The notes under the pieces are model-generated. The model had not been told where the DNA came from. It did not search any database and saw only the letters and a list, made by a program, of their open reading frames with translations. This document shows, one piece after another, positions 17,939 through 26,390 of a stretch of DNA of 64,000 bases (positions are counted from its first letter, which is position 1; each line of letters begins with the position of its first letter). Source of the DNA: Vitreimonas flagellata. Lineage in GTDB: Bacteria; Pseudomonadota; Alphaproteobacteria; Caulobacterales; Aquidulcibacteraceae. The position numbers and the translations under genes were made by a program. Location of the stretch: assembly GCF_004634425.1 (NCBI RefSeq), contig NZ_SBJL01000002.1, forward strand, positions 558,001 through 622,000, read 5' to 3'.

Positions 17939-18818
17939 GGATCGCTATCTGTTGCGCTACTTCCTGGCGGTGGCCGAACTGGGCTCGTTCTCTAAGGCCG
18001 CCGCGCGGGTGAACGTGACCCAGCCGACACTTTCGGTCGGCATCGCCAAGCTTGAGGAGCAGGTGGGCGCGCGCCTGTTTGAGCGCACGACACGGCGCGT
18101 GTCGCTGACGCCCGCCGGCAGCCGCTTCCTCGGTCACGCCCGGCGCATCACCCAAGAATACGAAGTAGCCCTCCGAGACGTCGCCGAGGCGCCGCGGCTA
18201 AAGCGGGTGCGCGCCGGCATTCTCTCGACCATCCCCGCGCGCGACCTGGAGCGCGTGGTCGCGTATCATGCCAAGCACGCCAGCGGCGAGGCGTTGGAAT
18301 TGCTGGATTCCACCGAGCGCGACATCGCCAACCGTTTAAGTGATGGCCGCCTCGACGCGGCGCTCACCATTCTGCGGCCCAGCTTGGAGAGTTTCGCGCA
18401 GGAGAGCTTGCGCGCCGAGCCCTACGTGCTCTTCGTCGGCGCCGGCCATAAGCTGGCCCAGGCCGAGAGCATCGAAGGCGGCGAACTGGCGGGCGAGACC
18501 ATGATCGTGCGCCGCCAATGCGAAGGCCTGCCGGAGATCAGCCGCTATTTCACCAACCGCGACGTGCGCCCCTCGTTCAGCTTGCGCACGCTGAGCGACG
18601 ATCGCGCGCTCAGCATGGTCGCCGCAGGCCTCGGCATCACGGTCGCGCCTTTGAGCTTCAAGCAGCCTGGGCTCACCGCCATTAAGCTCAACGGCTTCGA
18701 TCTCACCCGCGACATCGGGCTCGTTTTCTCTGATCGCGCGCGCGATCAAAGCGCGCCAAGCGCGTTCGTGGAAGCCGTCCGCGCGACGTACGGCGCTGCG
18801 CGTCGCAAAACAAGGTAA
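17937..18818 (+). CDS. LysR family regulator, probable regulator of leucine degradation genes
   Basis: 293 aa. N-terminal winged HTH is canonical: FLAVAELGSFSKAAARVNVT, then QPTLSVGIAKLEEQVGARLF and ERTTRRVSLTPAG. The rest is a periplasmic-binding-protein-like effector domain with GLGITVAPLSF near 235. It is divergent from liuA with a shared palindrome, so control of the isovalerate/leucine genes is a reasonable inference. Alphaproteobacterial liu genes are more often controlled by MerR (LiuR) or TetR (LiuQ) regulators, so a LysR here would be a different arrangement. Confidence 0.93.
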   Translation: MDRYLLRYFLAVAELGSFSKAAARVNVTQPTLSVGIAKLEEQVGARLFERTTRRVSLTPAGSRFLGHARRITQEYEVALRDVAEAPRLKRVRAGILSTIPARDLERVVAYHAKHASGEALELLDSTERDIANRLSDGRLDAALTILRPSLESFAQESLRAEPYVLFVGAGHKLAQAESIEGGELAGETMIVRRQCEGLPEISRYFTNRDVRPSFSLRTLSDDRALSMVAAGLGITVAPLSFKQPGLTAIKLNGFDLTRDIGLVFSDRARDQSAPSAFVEAVRATYGAARRKTR

Positions 18819-18900
18819 ACGGCTCCACCGTGCGTTGCCGCGATGTCAGGCAAATGTTACGCTTGCGGAACGTCGGGTCATACAAGGGCGTTTGCCTCAC

Positions 18901-19845
18901 ATGCCACCTCCAGCTCGTCCCGTTTGGACTGGGCAAATCCGGCTCGCCCTCGTGGCATTGCCGGTGAAGCTCTATTCCGCCTTGGATTCACGCGAGAAGA
19001 TCTCGTTCAACCAAATCCATGAGCCGTCCAAGCAACGCATCAAATACGAGAAGGTCGTGCCGGGTATAGGCGCGGTCGATAAGGACGAGATCGTCAAAGG
19101 CTACGAATTCTCCAAGGGCCGCTACGTGCTCTTCTCGGACGAGGAGTTCGATGCGCTGAAGGTCGACTCGAAGAAGACGCTCGACATGGTGCAGTTCGCG
19201 CCGTCCGAGACGATAGACCCGATCTATTTCGACAAGCCTTATTACGCGCTGCCCGATGGCAAGCTTGCCGATGAGCCCTATCGCGTGGTGCGTGATGCGC
19301 TGCGCCGTTCGAAGACGGTGGGCTTGGGGCAAATCACGATGCGCGGGCGCTCCTACATCGCCGCCGTGAAGCCCTACGAAGACGGCCTCATCGTTGAGAC
19401 CGTGCACTACGCCGAAGAGCTGCGCGCGGCGAAGGGCTTCTTCGATGAAATCCCGAACGGCAAATCCGATCCGGATTTGGTCGATCTCGCTGAAGAGCTG
19501 ATCAATCGCAAGAAAGCGAAATTCGATCCCGCCAAGTTCGAGGACGAATACGCCGCCGCCGTTGAGCGCCTGGTGAAAAAGAAGATCGAACGCCATGGCG
19601 AATTGGTGTTGGAAGACCAAGAAGAGCCTTCGCCGGATTATGGCGACAACGTCGTCTCGCTGGTCGATGCGCTGAAGAAATCGCTCGCGAAGAAGGCCGC
19701 AGGCAAAGCGGCGGCCGCGAATGACGACGAAGAGGAAGCGCCCGCTAAACCCGCCAAGCGCCCACGCGCAGCCGCGGAAAAGGTCAAAGCCGCACCGCGC
19801 GCAAAAGCGCCGGCCAAGGCCGCGCCTAAACGCGCGAAGAAATGA
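18901..19845 (+). CDS. ku: Non-homologous end joining protein Ku
   Basis: 314 aa. The ATG at 18901 gives PVWTGQIRLALVALPVKLYS, the standard Ku start. The core includes FNQIHEPSKQRIKYEKVVPG and DPIYFDKPYYALPDGK, ending near residue 255. The C-terminus is a 50-residue Lys/Ala/Pro-rich tail (KRPRAAAEKVKAAPRAKAPA and similar), as in Ku proteins with DNA-binding basic extensions. The homodimer rings DNA ends and recruits LigD. It overlaps the ligD start by 4 bases. Confidence 0.96.
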   Translation: MPPPARPVWTGQIRLALVALPVKLYSALDSREKISFNQIHEPSKQRIKYEKVVPGIGAVDKDEIVKGYEFSKGRYVLFSDEEFDALKVDSKKTLDMVQFAPSETIDPIYFDKPYYALPDGKLADEPYRVVRDALRRSKTVGLGQITMRGRSYIAAVKPYEDGLIVETVHYAEELRAAKGFFDEIPNGKSDPDLVDLAEELINRKKAKFDPAKFEDEYAAAVERLVKKKIERHGELVLEDQEEPSPDYGDNVVSLVDALKKSLAKKAAGKAAAANDDEEEAPAKPAKRPRAAAEKVKAAPRAKAPAKAAPKRAKK

Positions 19846-22316
19846 AGAAGCCCGCCAAAAGCGGCGCAAAGAAAGCGGCGGCGTCCAACGGAATAGGCGG
19901 CCTCGCTGAATACAATCGCAAACGCGATTTCGACAAAACCAGCGAACCGCCCGGCGGCAAACTCAAAACCGCCGGCGGGATGTTTGTCGTGCAGAAGCAC
20001 GCGGCGACGCGCCTGCACTACGATTTCCGGCTTGAACATGACGGCGTGCTGATGAGCTGGGCCGTGCCGCAAGGCCCGTCACTCGATCCCACTGTGAAGC
20101 GCCTTGCGGTGCGCACGGAAAACCACCCGCTCGAATATGGCGCATTCGAAGGCGTGATCCCCAAGGGGGAGTATGGCGCGGGCGCCGTGATCATCTGGGA
20201 CGACGGCAAGCTCAGATGGATCAACGATCCAGCTGAGGGGATGCAGAAAGGCGAACTGAAATTCGTGTTGAGCGGCGAACGGCTCAAAGGCGAATTTCAC
20301 ATGGTCAAGATCAAGCCGCGCGAAGGCGAACGCAGCGAACCGTGGCTGCTGTTCAAATCGCGCGATGCACATGCCGGCAAGGACGATCCCACCCGCGCAG
20401 TGACCAGCATTAAGACAGGCCGTACCGTTGAAGATTTGAAAGCCAAGGGTGGCCGCGTCTGGAGCAAGGGCGGCGAGCGTGCGCCGATGACGAAAGCGCC
20501 GAAATGGGGCTTCGTCGAACCGGCGCTCTGCACGCCGATTCAGACGCCGCCCGATGGCGACAAATGGATTCACGAGATCAAATATGACGGTTATCGCATG
20601 CAAGCGGCCGTGAGCGGTGACGCGGTGCGTCTCTACACGCGCACTGGTCTCGATTGGACGAGCAAGTTCAGCCAAGTCGCGAATGCGCTAGGCGCGCTTG
20701 GATTGAAGGACGTGCTGCTCGATGGCGAAGTCGCGGTGGCGGACGCAAGCGGGCGCACCAGTTTCTCCGCGTTGCAGCGTTCGCTTGAAAACGGTGACGC
20801 CAAAGGCGTTTCGTATTTCGTGTTCGACCTGATCGCCGAGGGCGACACGGACTTACGCAAGACGCCCCTGCTTGAGCGCAAAGCACGGCTTGAGAAGATT
20901 TTGAAAGGCGCGCGCGCGCCCATTCGCCTTTCGCCGTACCTTGAGGGCAACGGAGCGCACGTGTTCGAGGTCTTCGCCGAGAAGGGTCTTGAGGGCGTCG
21001 TCTCGAAGAAAGCGGATTCCATCTATCGCGCCGGCCGCACGCAATCCTGGCTCAAGGCCAAGTGCGTCAACGAGCGCGAGTTCGTTGTCATTGGCTATCA
21101 GCCCTCGCTTAAAGGCCGGCAGTTCGCGTCGCTTATGTTGGCAGAGCGCGTGAAGGGCGAGCTCACCTATCGCGGCAATGTCGGTACGGGGTTCAACGAC
21201 AAGACGTTGACGGCGCTCGCGTCGCAGCTTGCGAAGCTCTCGCGCGCGAAACCAGCGCTCACCATCCCACGCGAGGCTGCGCGCGGCGCGAAATGGGTGG
21301 AACCGAAACTGATCGCGCAGATTAAGTACGCAGACATCACGCCCGACGGGGCCGTGAGGCATGCAGTGTTTCTCGGCCTGCGTGGCGACAAGAGCGCCAA
21401 AGATGTGAACGCCGAAACCGAAGCCCCCGCCCTCAAATCGCGCGTGCGTCTCACGCACCCCGACCGCGTACTCTTTCCTGCGGCCGACATCACGAAGGCC
21501 GAATACGCCGCCTATCTCGAAATGGTCGCCACCCGCATGGGTCCGCACATTTTCGGCCGACCTGTCAGCCTTGTGCGCGCGCCCGATGGCGTCGGTGGGC
21601 AGCAATTCTTTCAGAAGCACGCGATGGCCGGCGCGCCGAAAGAAATCAAAACCATCCCCATCACAGAATCCGAGGGCCAGTCGGAAGATTACCTCACGCT
21701 GCCCAATGTCGATGCGCTGGTTGCGTGCGCGCAGATGTCGGCGCTTGAGCTGCATATCTGGGGATCGCGCAACGAAGACGTCGAAAAGCCGGATCGCATG
21801 GTGTTCGATCTCGATCCCGATGAAGACCTCGACTTCGCCTTCGTAAAACGCGCGGCGTTCGACATCAAAGCACTGCTCGACAACGCCGATCTGCCCTCCT
21901 TCGCCATGATCACTGGCGGCAAAGGCATTCACATCGTGCTCAATCTGAAACGCCGCTACGATTGGGACGAAGTGAAGGCTTTCTCCGGCGCATTCGCCGA
22001 ACAGGTCGCAGCACTCGATCCGAAACGCTTCGTCGCCAATATGTCGAAGGCGAAACGCAAGGGCCGCATCTTCATCGATTATCTGCGCAACGGCCGCGGC
22101 GCGACGGCGATCGCGCCCTATTCCACGCGCGCGCGGCCCACAGCTCCCGTCGCGACGCCCGTGAGCTGGGATGAACTAAAAACCATTCCAGAAGCATCGG
22201 CGTTCAAGCTGAAAGACATGCGCGCACGCCTCAAAGAGCCTGATCCGTGGGCGATCTACGCGGATTCCGCAGTGTCGCTCACCAAAGCCGCGCGCGCCAA
22301 ACTCGGGCTCGATTGA
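19842..22316 (+). CDS. ligD: Multifunctional DNA ligase D (PE-LIG-POL)
   Basis: 824 aa with domain order phosphoesterase, ligase, polymerase. The PE domain (about 40-190) contains HAATRLHYDFRLEHDGVLMS. The ATP-dependent ligase (about 225-520) has the adenylation Lys247 in HEIKYDGYRM, the motif LLDGEVAV, and SWLKAKC. The primase-like POL domain (about 540-820) has SLVRAPDGVGGQQFFQKHA and the metal-binding DLDPD. It trims, fills and seals double-strand breaks with Ku. Its start overlaps the Ku stop, making a complete two-gene NHEJ operon. Confidence 0.97.
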   Translation: MKKPAKSGAKKAAASNGIGGLAEYNRKRDFDKTSEPPGGKLKTAGGMFVVQKHAATRLHYDFRLEHDGVLMSWAVPQGPSLDPTVKRLAVRTENHPLEYGAFEGVIPKGEYGAGAVIIWDDGKLRWINDPAEGMQKGELKFVLSGERLKGEFHMVKIKPREGERSEPWLLFKSRDAHAGKDDPTRAVTSIKTGRTVEDLKAKGGRVWSKGGERAPMTKAPKWGFVEPALCTPIQTPPDGDKWIHEIKYDGYRMQAAVSGDAVRLYTRTGLDWTSKFSQVANALGALGLKDVLLDGEVAVADASGRTSFSALQRSLENGDAKGVSYFVFDLIAEGDTDLRKTPLLERKARLEKILKGARAPIRLSPYLEGNGAHVFEVFAEKGLEGVVSKKADSIYRAGRTQSWLKAKCVNEREFVVIGYQPSLKGRQFASLMLAERVKGELTYRGNVGTGFNDKTLTALASQLAKLSRAKPALTIPREAARGAKWVEPKLIAQIKYADITPDGAVRHAVFLGLRGDKSAKDVNAETEAPALKSRVRLTHPDRVLFPAADITKAEYAAYLEMVATRMGPHIFGRPVSLVRAPDGVGGQQFFQKHAMAGAPKEIKTIPITESEGQSEDYLTLPNVDALVACAQMSALELHIWGSRNEDVEKPDRMVFDLDPDEDLDFAFVKRAAFDIKALLDNADLPSFAMITGGKGIHIVLNLKRRYDWDEVKAFSGAFAEQVAALDPKRFVANMSKAKRKGRIFIDYLRNGRGATAIAPYSTRARPTAPVATPVSWDELKTIPEASAFKLKDMRARLKEPDPWAIYADSAVSLTKAARAKLGLD

Positions 22317-22375
22317 GCGTTCCACGCTTGCGTCCCGCTGCTGCAATGCTAGAGCACGCGCAGGAGATTTCACGC

Positions 22376-23131
22376 ATGCGCAGCACCATTCTCGCCCTCG
22401 CCGCTCTGACCGCGCTCGCCGCCTGCGGTCAGCAAGAAGCAGCGCCGCCGCCCGTGGAAGAGATCGTGCGCCGTGTGCCGGCGCCCTGGTTCATCTGCGA
22501 CGCGATCGATGCGCCAGCCGTGTTTGTCTTCAATCGCGACGGCGCGAACGTGCAGGTCGCCGAGTACGACAAGCCGAACGGCGCCGTGGTGCAACGCATC
22601 GGCTACGAAGTCGGCACGGAGGAAGGGGCCGCCGGCAGCGTCATCACCGAACTCTTCCGCGACATGGGCGTCGATGGCTCGGTGCGCCAGCTCAATCCGG
22701 GCATGCTGGAAAATCCAGGCTCCGCGTACACCCTGCCGTTCACCTCGATCAACATGGACAGCCGCAACATCAGCTGCCGCTGGATGCCGCGCACGCGCGT
22801 GCTTGGCGTCACCGGTCGTCGCAGCATCGTGGTGTACGAAGATCAAAGCGGCGATCTGATCTACAATTCCTACGATTACACTCAGGCTGCGAACGCGCGT
22901 CCGATCGATGTCAGCGAAAACGGCCGCACGACCGCGTTCAGCGCCGAGGTGCGTGACGGCGCGGAAGTCACCGATGCGACGGGCACGGCGTTCTCGTTCG
23001 AGACGCAAGGCGTGCGCTACGTCGTCACCGTCCGCCGCGATGGCACAGGCCAGCTCGACGCCTATCAGAACGGGACGTTGCTGCAGACCGAGCCCTTCAT
23101 CGCCTTTGTCGAGGGCCAAGCCGCAGGGTAA
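22376..23131 (+). CDS. Uncharacterised lipoprotein
   Basis: 251 aa. The ATG at 22376 has AGGAG upstream and opens a lipoprotein signal, LALAALTALAAC. The mature protein begins with a Pro/Glu linker and then a beta-rich region (FVFNRDGANVQVAEYDKP, SFETQGVRYVVTVRRDGTG) suggestive of an Ig-like or calycin-like sandwich. I recognise no family. It follows ligD in the same direction but has its own ribosome site and is probably unrelated to repair. Predicted location is the periplasmic face of a membrane. Confidence 0.75.
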   Translation: MRSTILALAALTALAACGQQEAAPPPVEEIVRRVPAPWFICDAIDAPAVFVFNRDGANVQVAEYDKPNGAVVQRIGYEVGTEEGAAGSVITELFRDMGVDGSVRQLNPGMLENPGSAYTLPFTSINMDSRNISCRWMPRTRVLGVTGRRSIVVYEDQSGDLIYNSYDYTQAANARPIDVSENGRTTAFSAEVRDGAEVTDATGTAFSFETQGVRYVVTVRRDGTGQLDAYQNGTLLQTEPFIAFVEGQAAG

Positions 23132-23201
23132 CGTCGAAGCGTAAGGAATTGTCGCCGCGCATTTGATCGTCTAAGCCGGGCGCACATTTTGGAGCCTGCA
23201 C

Positions 23202-24002
23202 ATGACGTTCGCGACGTTTGAAAAGAAGGGCCGCGTTGCGGTCGTCACGCTGAACCGGCCGGAGAGCCGCAACGCGATCGCGACGCAGCAGGATTGCGAC
23301 GATCTCGCCGGCGCACTGCGCCGCGCCAATGACGATCGCGAGATCAACGCCGTCGTGCTCACAGGCGCGGGCAAATCCTTCTGCGCCGGCGGCGATCTCA
23401 AAGCGATCCGTGAACGCACTGGCATTGGCCCGCGCGAGGAGCCGGACGACACGCGTGCGAATTATCGCCGTGGCGTACATTCCGTGATCCGCGCGCTTGC
23501 AGACGTTGAAGTCGCTACCATCGCCGCGATCAACGGTCACGCGATTGGTCTTGGCCTCGACATTGGCATTCTTTGCGACATTCGCATTGCCGGGGCTTCG
23601 GCCAAGATGGCGTCGAGCTTCGTGAAGGTCGGCATCATTCCCGGCGACGGCGGCGCGTGGATTTTGACCAACGCGATCGGCGCCTCGCGTGCGGCGGAAT
23701 TGGTGCTGACCGGCGACACGATCGACGCGGAGGAAGCCGTGCGATTCGGCCTCGTCAGCCGCGTCGTGGCCGATGATCAGCTTTTGGATGAGGCGCTGAA
23801 GCTGGCGGAGCGCGTCGCTGTGAACCCGCCGCGTTCGGTGCGTTTGGCGAAGCGCTTGTTGCGTGAAGCGCAGCATGGCCGCCTGAGCGACGTGCTTGAA
23901 CTTTCGGCGGCGTTCCAAGCGCTGGCGCACGAGACGGCGGACCACAAGGAAGCCGTCGACGCCTTCACCGAAAAGCGCACGCCGAAATTCACCGGCGCTT
24001 AA
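23202..24002 (+). CDS. Crotonase-fold enoyl-CoA hydratase/isomerase family protein
   Basis: 266 aa. It has the oxyanion-hole segments SFCAGGDLKAI and AAINGHAIGLGLDIGILCDI. Of the two catalytic glutamates of classic enoyl-CoA hydratase, the second is present (RAAELVLTG), but the first, normally in PEI.LG, is replaced: the aligned stretch reads SSFVKVGIIPGDGG. The Asp in PGDGG is a distinctive substitution, so the reaction may not be plain hydration. The nearby liu cluster lacks a methylglutaconyl-CoA hydratase, but nothing shows that this gene fills that role. Its stop overlaps the next start (TAATG). Confidence 0.88.
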   Translation: MTFATFEKKGRVAVVTLNRPESRNAIATQQDCDDLAGALRRANDDREINAVVLTGAGKSFCAGGDLKAIRERTGIGPREEPDDTRANYRRGVHSVIRALADVEVATIAAINGHAIGLGLDIGILCDIRIAGASAKMASSFVKVGIIPGDGGAWILTNAIGASRAAELVLTGDTIDAEEAVRFGLVSRVVADDQLLDEALKLAERVAVNPPRSVRLAKRLLREAQHGRLSDVLELSAAFQALAHETADHKEAVDAFTEKRTPKFTGA

Positions 24003-24553
24003 TGCCGGCGAAATTGCCGCTCGCTGTCGATCTCGACGGCACGCTGATCAACACTGACCTCTTCACGCGCGCGATGCTGCGCTTTTTCGGCGCCGCGCCG
24101 TGGAATGTGTTTGTGATGCTGGCGTGGCTCACACGCGGTCGGGCGTATGCGAAGCAGCGACTAACGCTTCTGTATCCCGTGGACGCGGCGGCCCTTCCCT
24201 ACAATGCGCCATTCGTTGTGTGGCTGCGCGAGGAGCGCGCCGCCGGTCGCGTGATTGCGCTGGCGACGGCATTTGATCAGCGCGGCGCGGACGCCGTCGC
24301 GGCGCATCTAGGTGTGTTCGATCACGTCTTCGCCTCGGATGGACGCACCAATCTCAAGTCCGCGAAAAAGGCGGACCGATTACGGCGAGCGTTTCCGCGT
24401 GGCTTCGTCTATGCGGGCAATGAGCGGGCGGATTTGAAGGTGTGGGCGACGGCGAAGGCGGCCATCATCGTCAATGCATCGCCTGCATTGGAATGCGAGG
24501 CGGCGCGGCGATTTGAGGTGGAGCGCGTCTTCCCGCGCGACGAACGCGCTTGA
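24002..24553 (+). CDS. HAD-superfamily phosphatase-like protein
   Basis: 183 aa. HAD motif I is LAVDLDGTLINTDL near residues 7-20 (DxDGT), motif II lies near ALATAFDQRG, and the later GFVYAGNERADLKVW supplies the motif III/IV acidic region. The sequence resembles the HAD domain that precedes UbiA-type prenyltransferases in some proteins; here it stands alone without the membrane part. The phosphorylated substrate is unknown. It is translationally coupled to the crotonase gene by a one-base overlap. Confidence 0.8.
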   Translation: MPAKLPLAVDLDGTLINTDLFTRAMLRFFGAAPWNVFVMLAWLTRGRAYAKQRLTLLYPVDAAALPYNAPFVVWLREERAAGRVIALATAFDQRGADAVAAHLGVFDHVFASDGRTNLKSAKKADRLRRAFPRGFVYAGNERADLKVWATAKAAIIVNASPALECEAARRFEVERVFPRDERA

Positions 24554-24599
24554 ACGCACGCAGCCGAGCGCCAATGTTGGACGCCAGAGGGAGGCGCGC

Positions 24600-25331
24600 A
24601 TGATCCGTGTCGGCATCGGCGGCTGGAATTACGAGCCGTGGGAAGAGACCTTCTATCCGCCCAAACTCGCGGCTGCGAAGCAGCTCGAATACGCCAGCAG
24701 CAAAGTGACAGCGATCGAGATCAACTCGACCTTCTATCGCACGCAGACAGCCGCTTCGTTCAAGAAATGGGCGGCGTCGACGCCAGACAATTTCGTGTTC
24801 TCGGTGAAGGCGCCGCGCGCGGCGGTGCAGCGCAAGGATTTGCGCGAGGCGGCGCAATCGATCGAATGGTTCTTCAACAGCGGCTTGGGTGAACTCGGCT
24901 CAAAGCTCGGCCCGATCTTCTGGCAGATGGCGCCTTACAAGAAATTCGATGCCGATGAAATCAATGCCTATTTCGACATGCTGCCGGCAAAGCTCGGCAA
25001 ACTGAAACTGCGGCATGCGATCGAGGTACGCCACGCGAGTTTCGATTGCGATGAATTCAAAGCGATTGCGCGCAAGCGAAACATTGCTGTCGTCACAGTG
25101 GAGTCAGAGAAGCATCCGCTGATCGTCGAACCGACGGCGGATTTCTCGTACGCGCGCTTGGAACTGACGCAGGCTGACGAGCCGACGGGATACCCAAAGT
25201 CAGCGCTCCAGAAATGGCTAAAGACGGCGCGCGATTGGGAGAAGAGCGGCGACGTGTTTCTCTATTTCATCTCCGGCGCAAAAGAGCGCAATCCAGCCGC
25301 CGCGATGACGATGCTTGAGATGTTGAAATAG
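24600..25331 (+). CDS. DUF72 (YecE-like) family protein
   Basis: 243 aa. Begins MIRVGIGGWNYEPWEETFYP, then EINSTFYRTQTAASFKKWA, FVFSVKAPR and AIEVRHASF, the well-known pattern of DUF72/COG1801 TIM-barrel proteins. FLYFISGAKERNPAAAM near the C-terminus is also typical. The biochemical role of the family is not established. It starts 46 bases after the HAD gene and ends 3 bases before the convergent korB, so there is almost no terminator space. Confidence 0.9.
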   Translation: MIRVGIGGWNYEPWEETFYPPKLAAAKQLEYASSKVTAIEINSTFYRTQTAASFKKWAASTPDNFVFSVKAPRAAVQRKDLREAAQSIEWFFNSGLGELGSKLGPIFWQMAPYKKFDADEINAYFDMLPAKLGKLKLRHAIEVRHASFDCDEFKAIARKRNIAVVTVESEKHPLIVEPTADFSYARLELTQADEPTGYPKSALQKWLKTARDWEKSGDVFLYFISGAKERNPAAAMTMLEMLK

Positions 25332-25334
25332 CGA

Positions 25335-26390
25335 TCAACGCAAGCTGGCGTTGATCTTTTCAAGCGCACTGAGCGGCGGGATCAGCTCTTGATCGGTGAG
25401 CTTGTTGAGCTGGCACGTCACGGTGTTGAGGCTATCGTGCAGATCGCTTGCTTCCGGATCGACATAGAGCAGACCCGTCACGATCTCGCCTTCCGCCGCT
25501 TTGCGCGCGAGATAGCCGAGCGCGGCATTGCGATCGGTTGAATCGTAATCGTCTTCCAGCTTGCGCAGACGCAGGATCGAGCCGTCGTGCTGGACAACTT
25601 CTTTCAGCTCGCCTGGCTTGTAATCGGCGCGGATCGGCGCGCGCGGGCTGATCACGTCCATGCGGTTCACGGCTTCGTTGTGCTCGCGCACATAATCGAA
25701 GCTCTTCGTTGAACCGACGTGATTGTTGAACGCCACACACGGGCTGATCACGTCGATGAACGACGTGCCCTTGTGCGAGAGTGCACCTTTGATCAGCGGC
25801 ACGAGTTGGCTTTTGTCGCCCGAGAATGAGCGGCCCACATAAGTGGCGCCAAGTTGCAGTGCGAGCATGACGAGATCGATGGCGCTATCCTTGTTCTCCG
25901 CGCCCTTCTTGGCTTTTGAGCCTTTGTCGGACGTGGCCGAGAACTGACCTTTGGTTAGGCCGTACACGCCGTTGTTCTCGCAGATATAGGTCATGTTCAC
26001 GCCGCGCCGCACCGCGTGGCAGAATTGGCCAAGACCGATCGAGGCGCTATCGCCGTCACCGGAGACGCCAAGATAAATCAGATCCTTCGCCGCGATGTTC
26101 GCGCCCGTCAGCACTGACGGCATGCGGCCGTGCACAGCGTTAAAGCCGTGCGCGGGGCTGACGAAGTAATCCGGCGTCTTAGATGAACAGCCGATGCCTG
26201 AGAATTTCGCCAGGCGGTGCGGTTCGAGATCAATCTCGAAGCAGGCTTGAATGATCGACGCGCTAATCGAGTCGTGGCCGCAGCCGGCGCAGAGCGTGGA
26301 GATACGGCCTTCGTAATCACGGCGTGTGAAGCCGACAGCGTTGCGCTCCAGCGACGGGTGATGCAGCGACGGTTTGGCGATATAGGTCAT
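25335..26390 (-). CDS. korB: 2-oxoacid:ferredoxin oxidoreductase beta subunit
   Basis: 351 aa. The thiamine diphosphate-binding core is VSGDGDSASIGLGQF followed by ENNGVYGLTKGQ. The N-terminal CAGCGHD and the downstream ISPCVAFNNH supply likely ligands of a proximal 4Fe-4S cluster, as in pyruvate and 2-oxoglutarate:ferredoxin oxidoreductases. It pairs with the alpha subunit encoded upstream (4-base overlap). 2-Oxoglutarate is the most likely substrate by similarity to KorB, but a branched-chain or other 2-oxoacid is possible. Confidence 0.92.
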   Translation of the reverse strand: MTYIAKPSLHHPSLERNAVGFTRRDYEGRISTLCAGCGHDSISASIIQACFEIDLEPHRLAKFSGIGCSSKTPDYFVSPAHGFNAVHGRMPSVLTGANIAAKDLIYLGVSGDGDSASIGLGQFCHAVRRGVNMTYICENNGVYGLTKGQFSATSDKGSKAKKGAENKDSAIDLVMLALQLGATYVGRSFSGDKSQLVPLIKGALSHKGTSFIDVISPCVAFNNHVGSTKSFDYVREHNEAVNRMDVISPRAPIRADYKPGELKEVVQHDGSILRLRKLEDDYDSTDRNAALGYLARKAAEGEIVTGLLYVDPEASDLHDSLNTVTCQLNKLTDQELIPPLSALEKINASLR

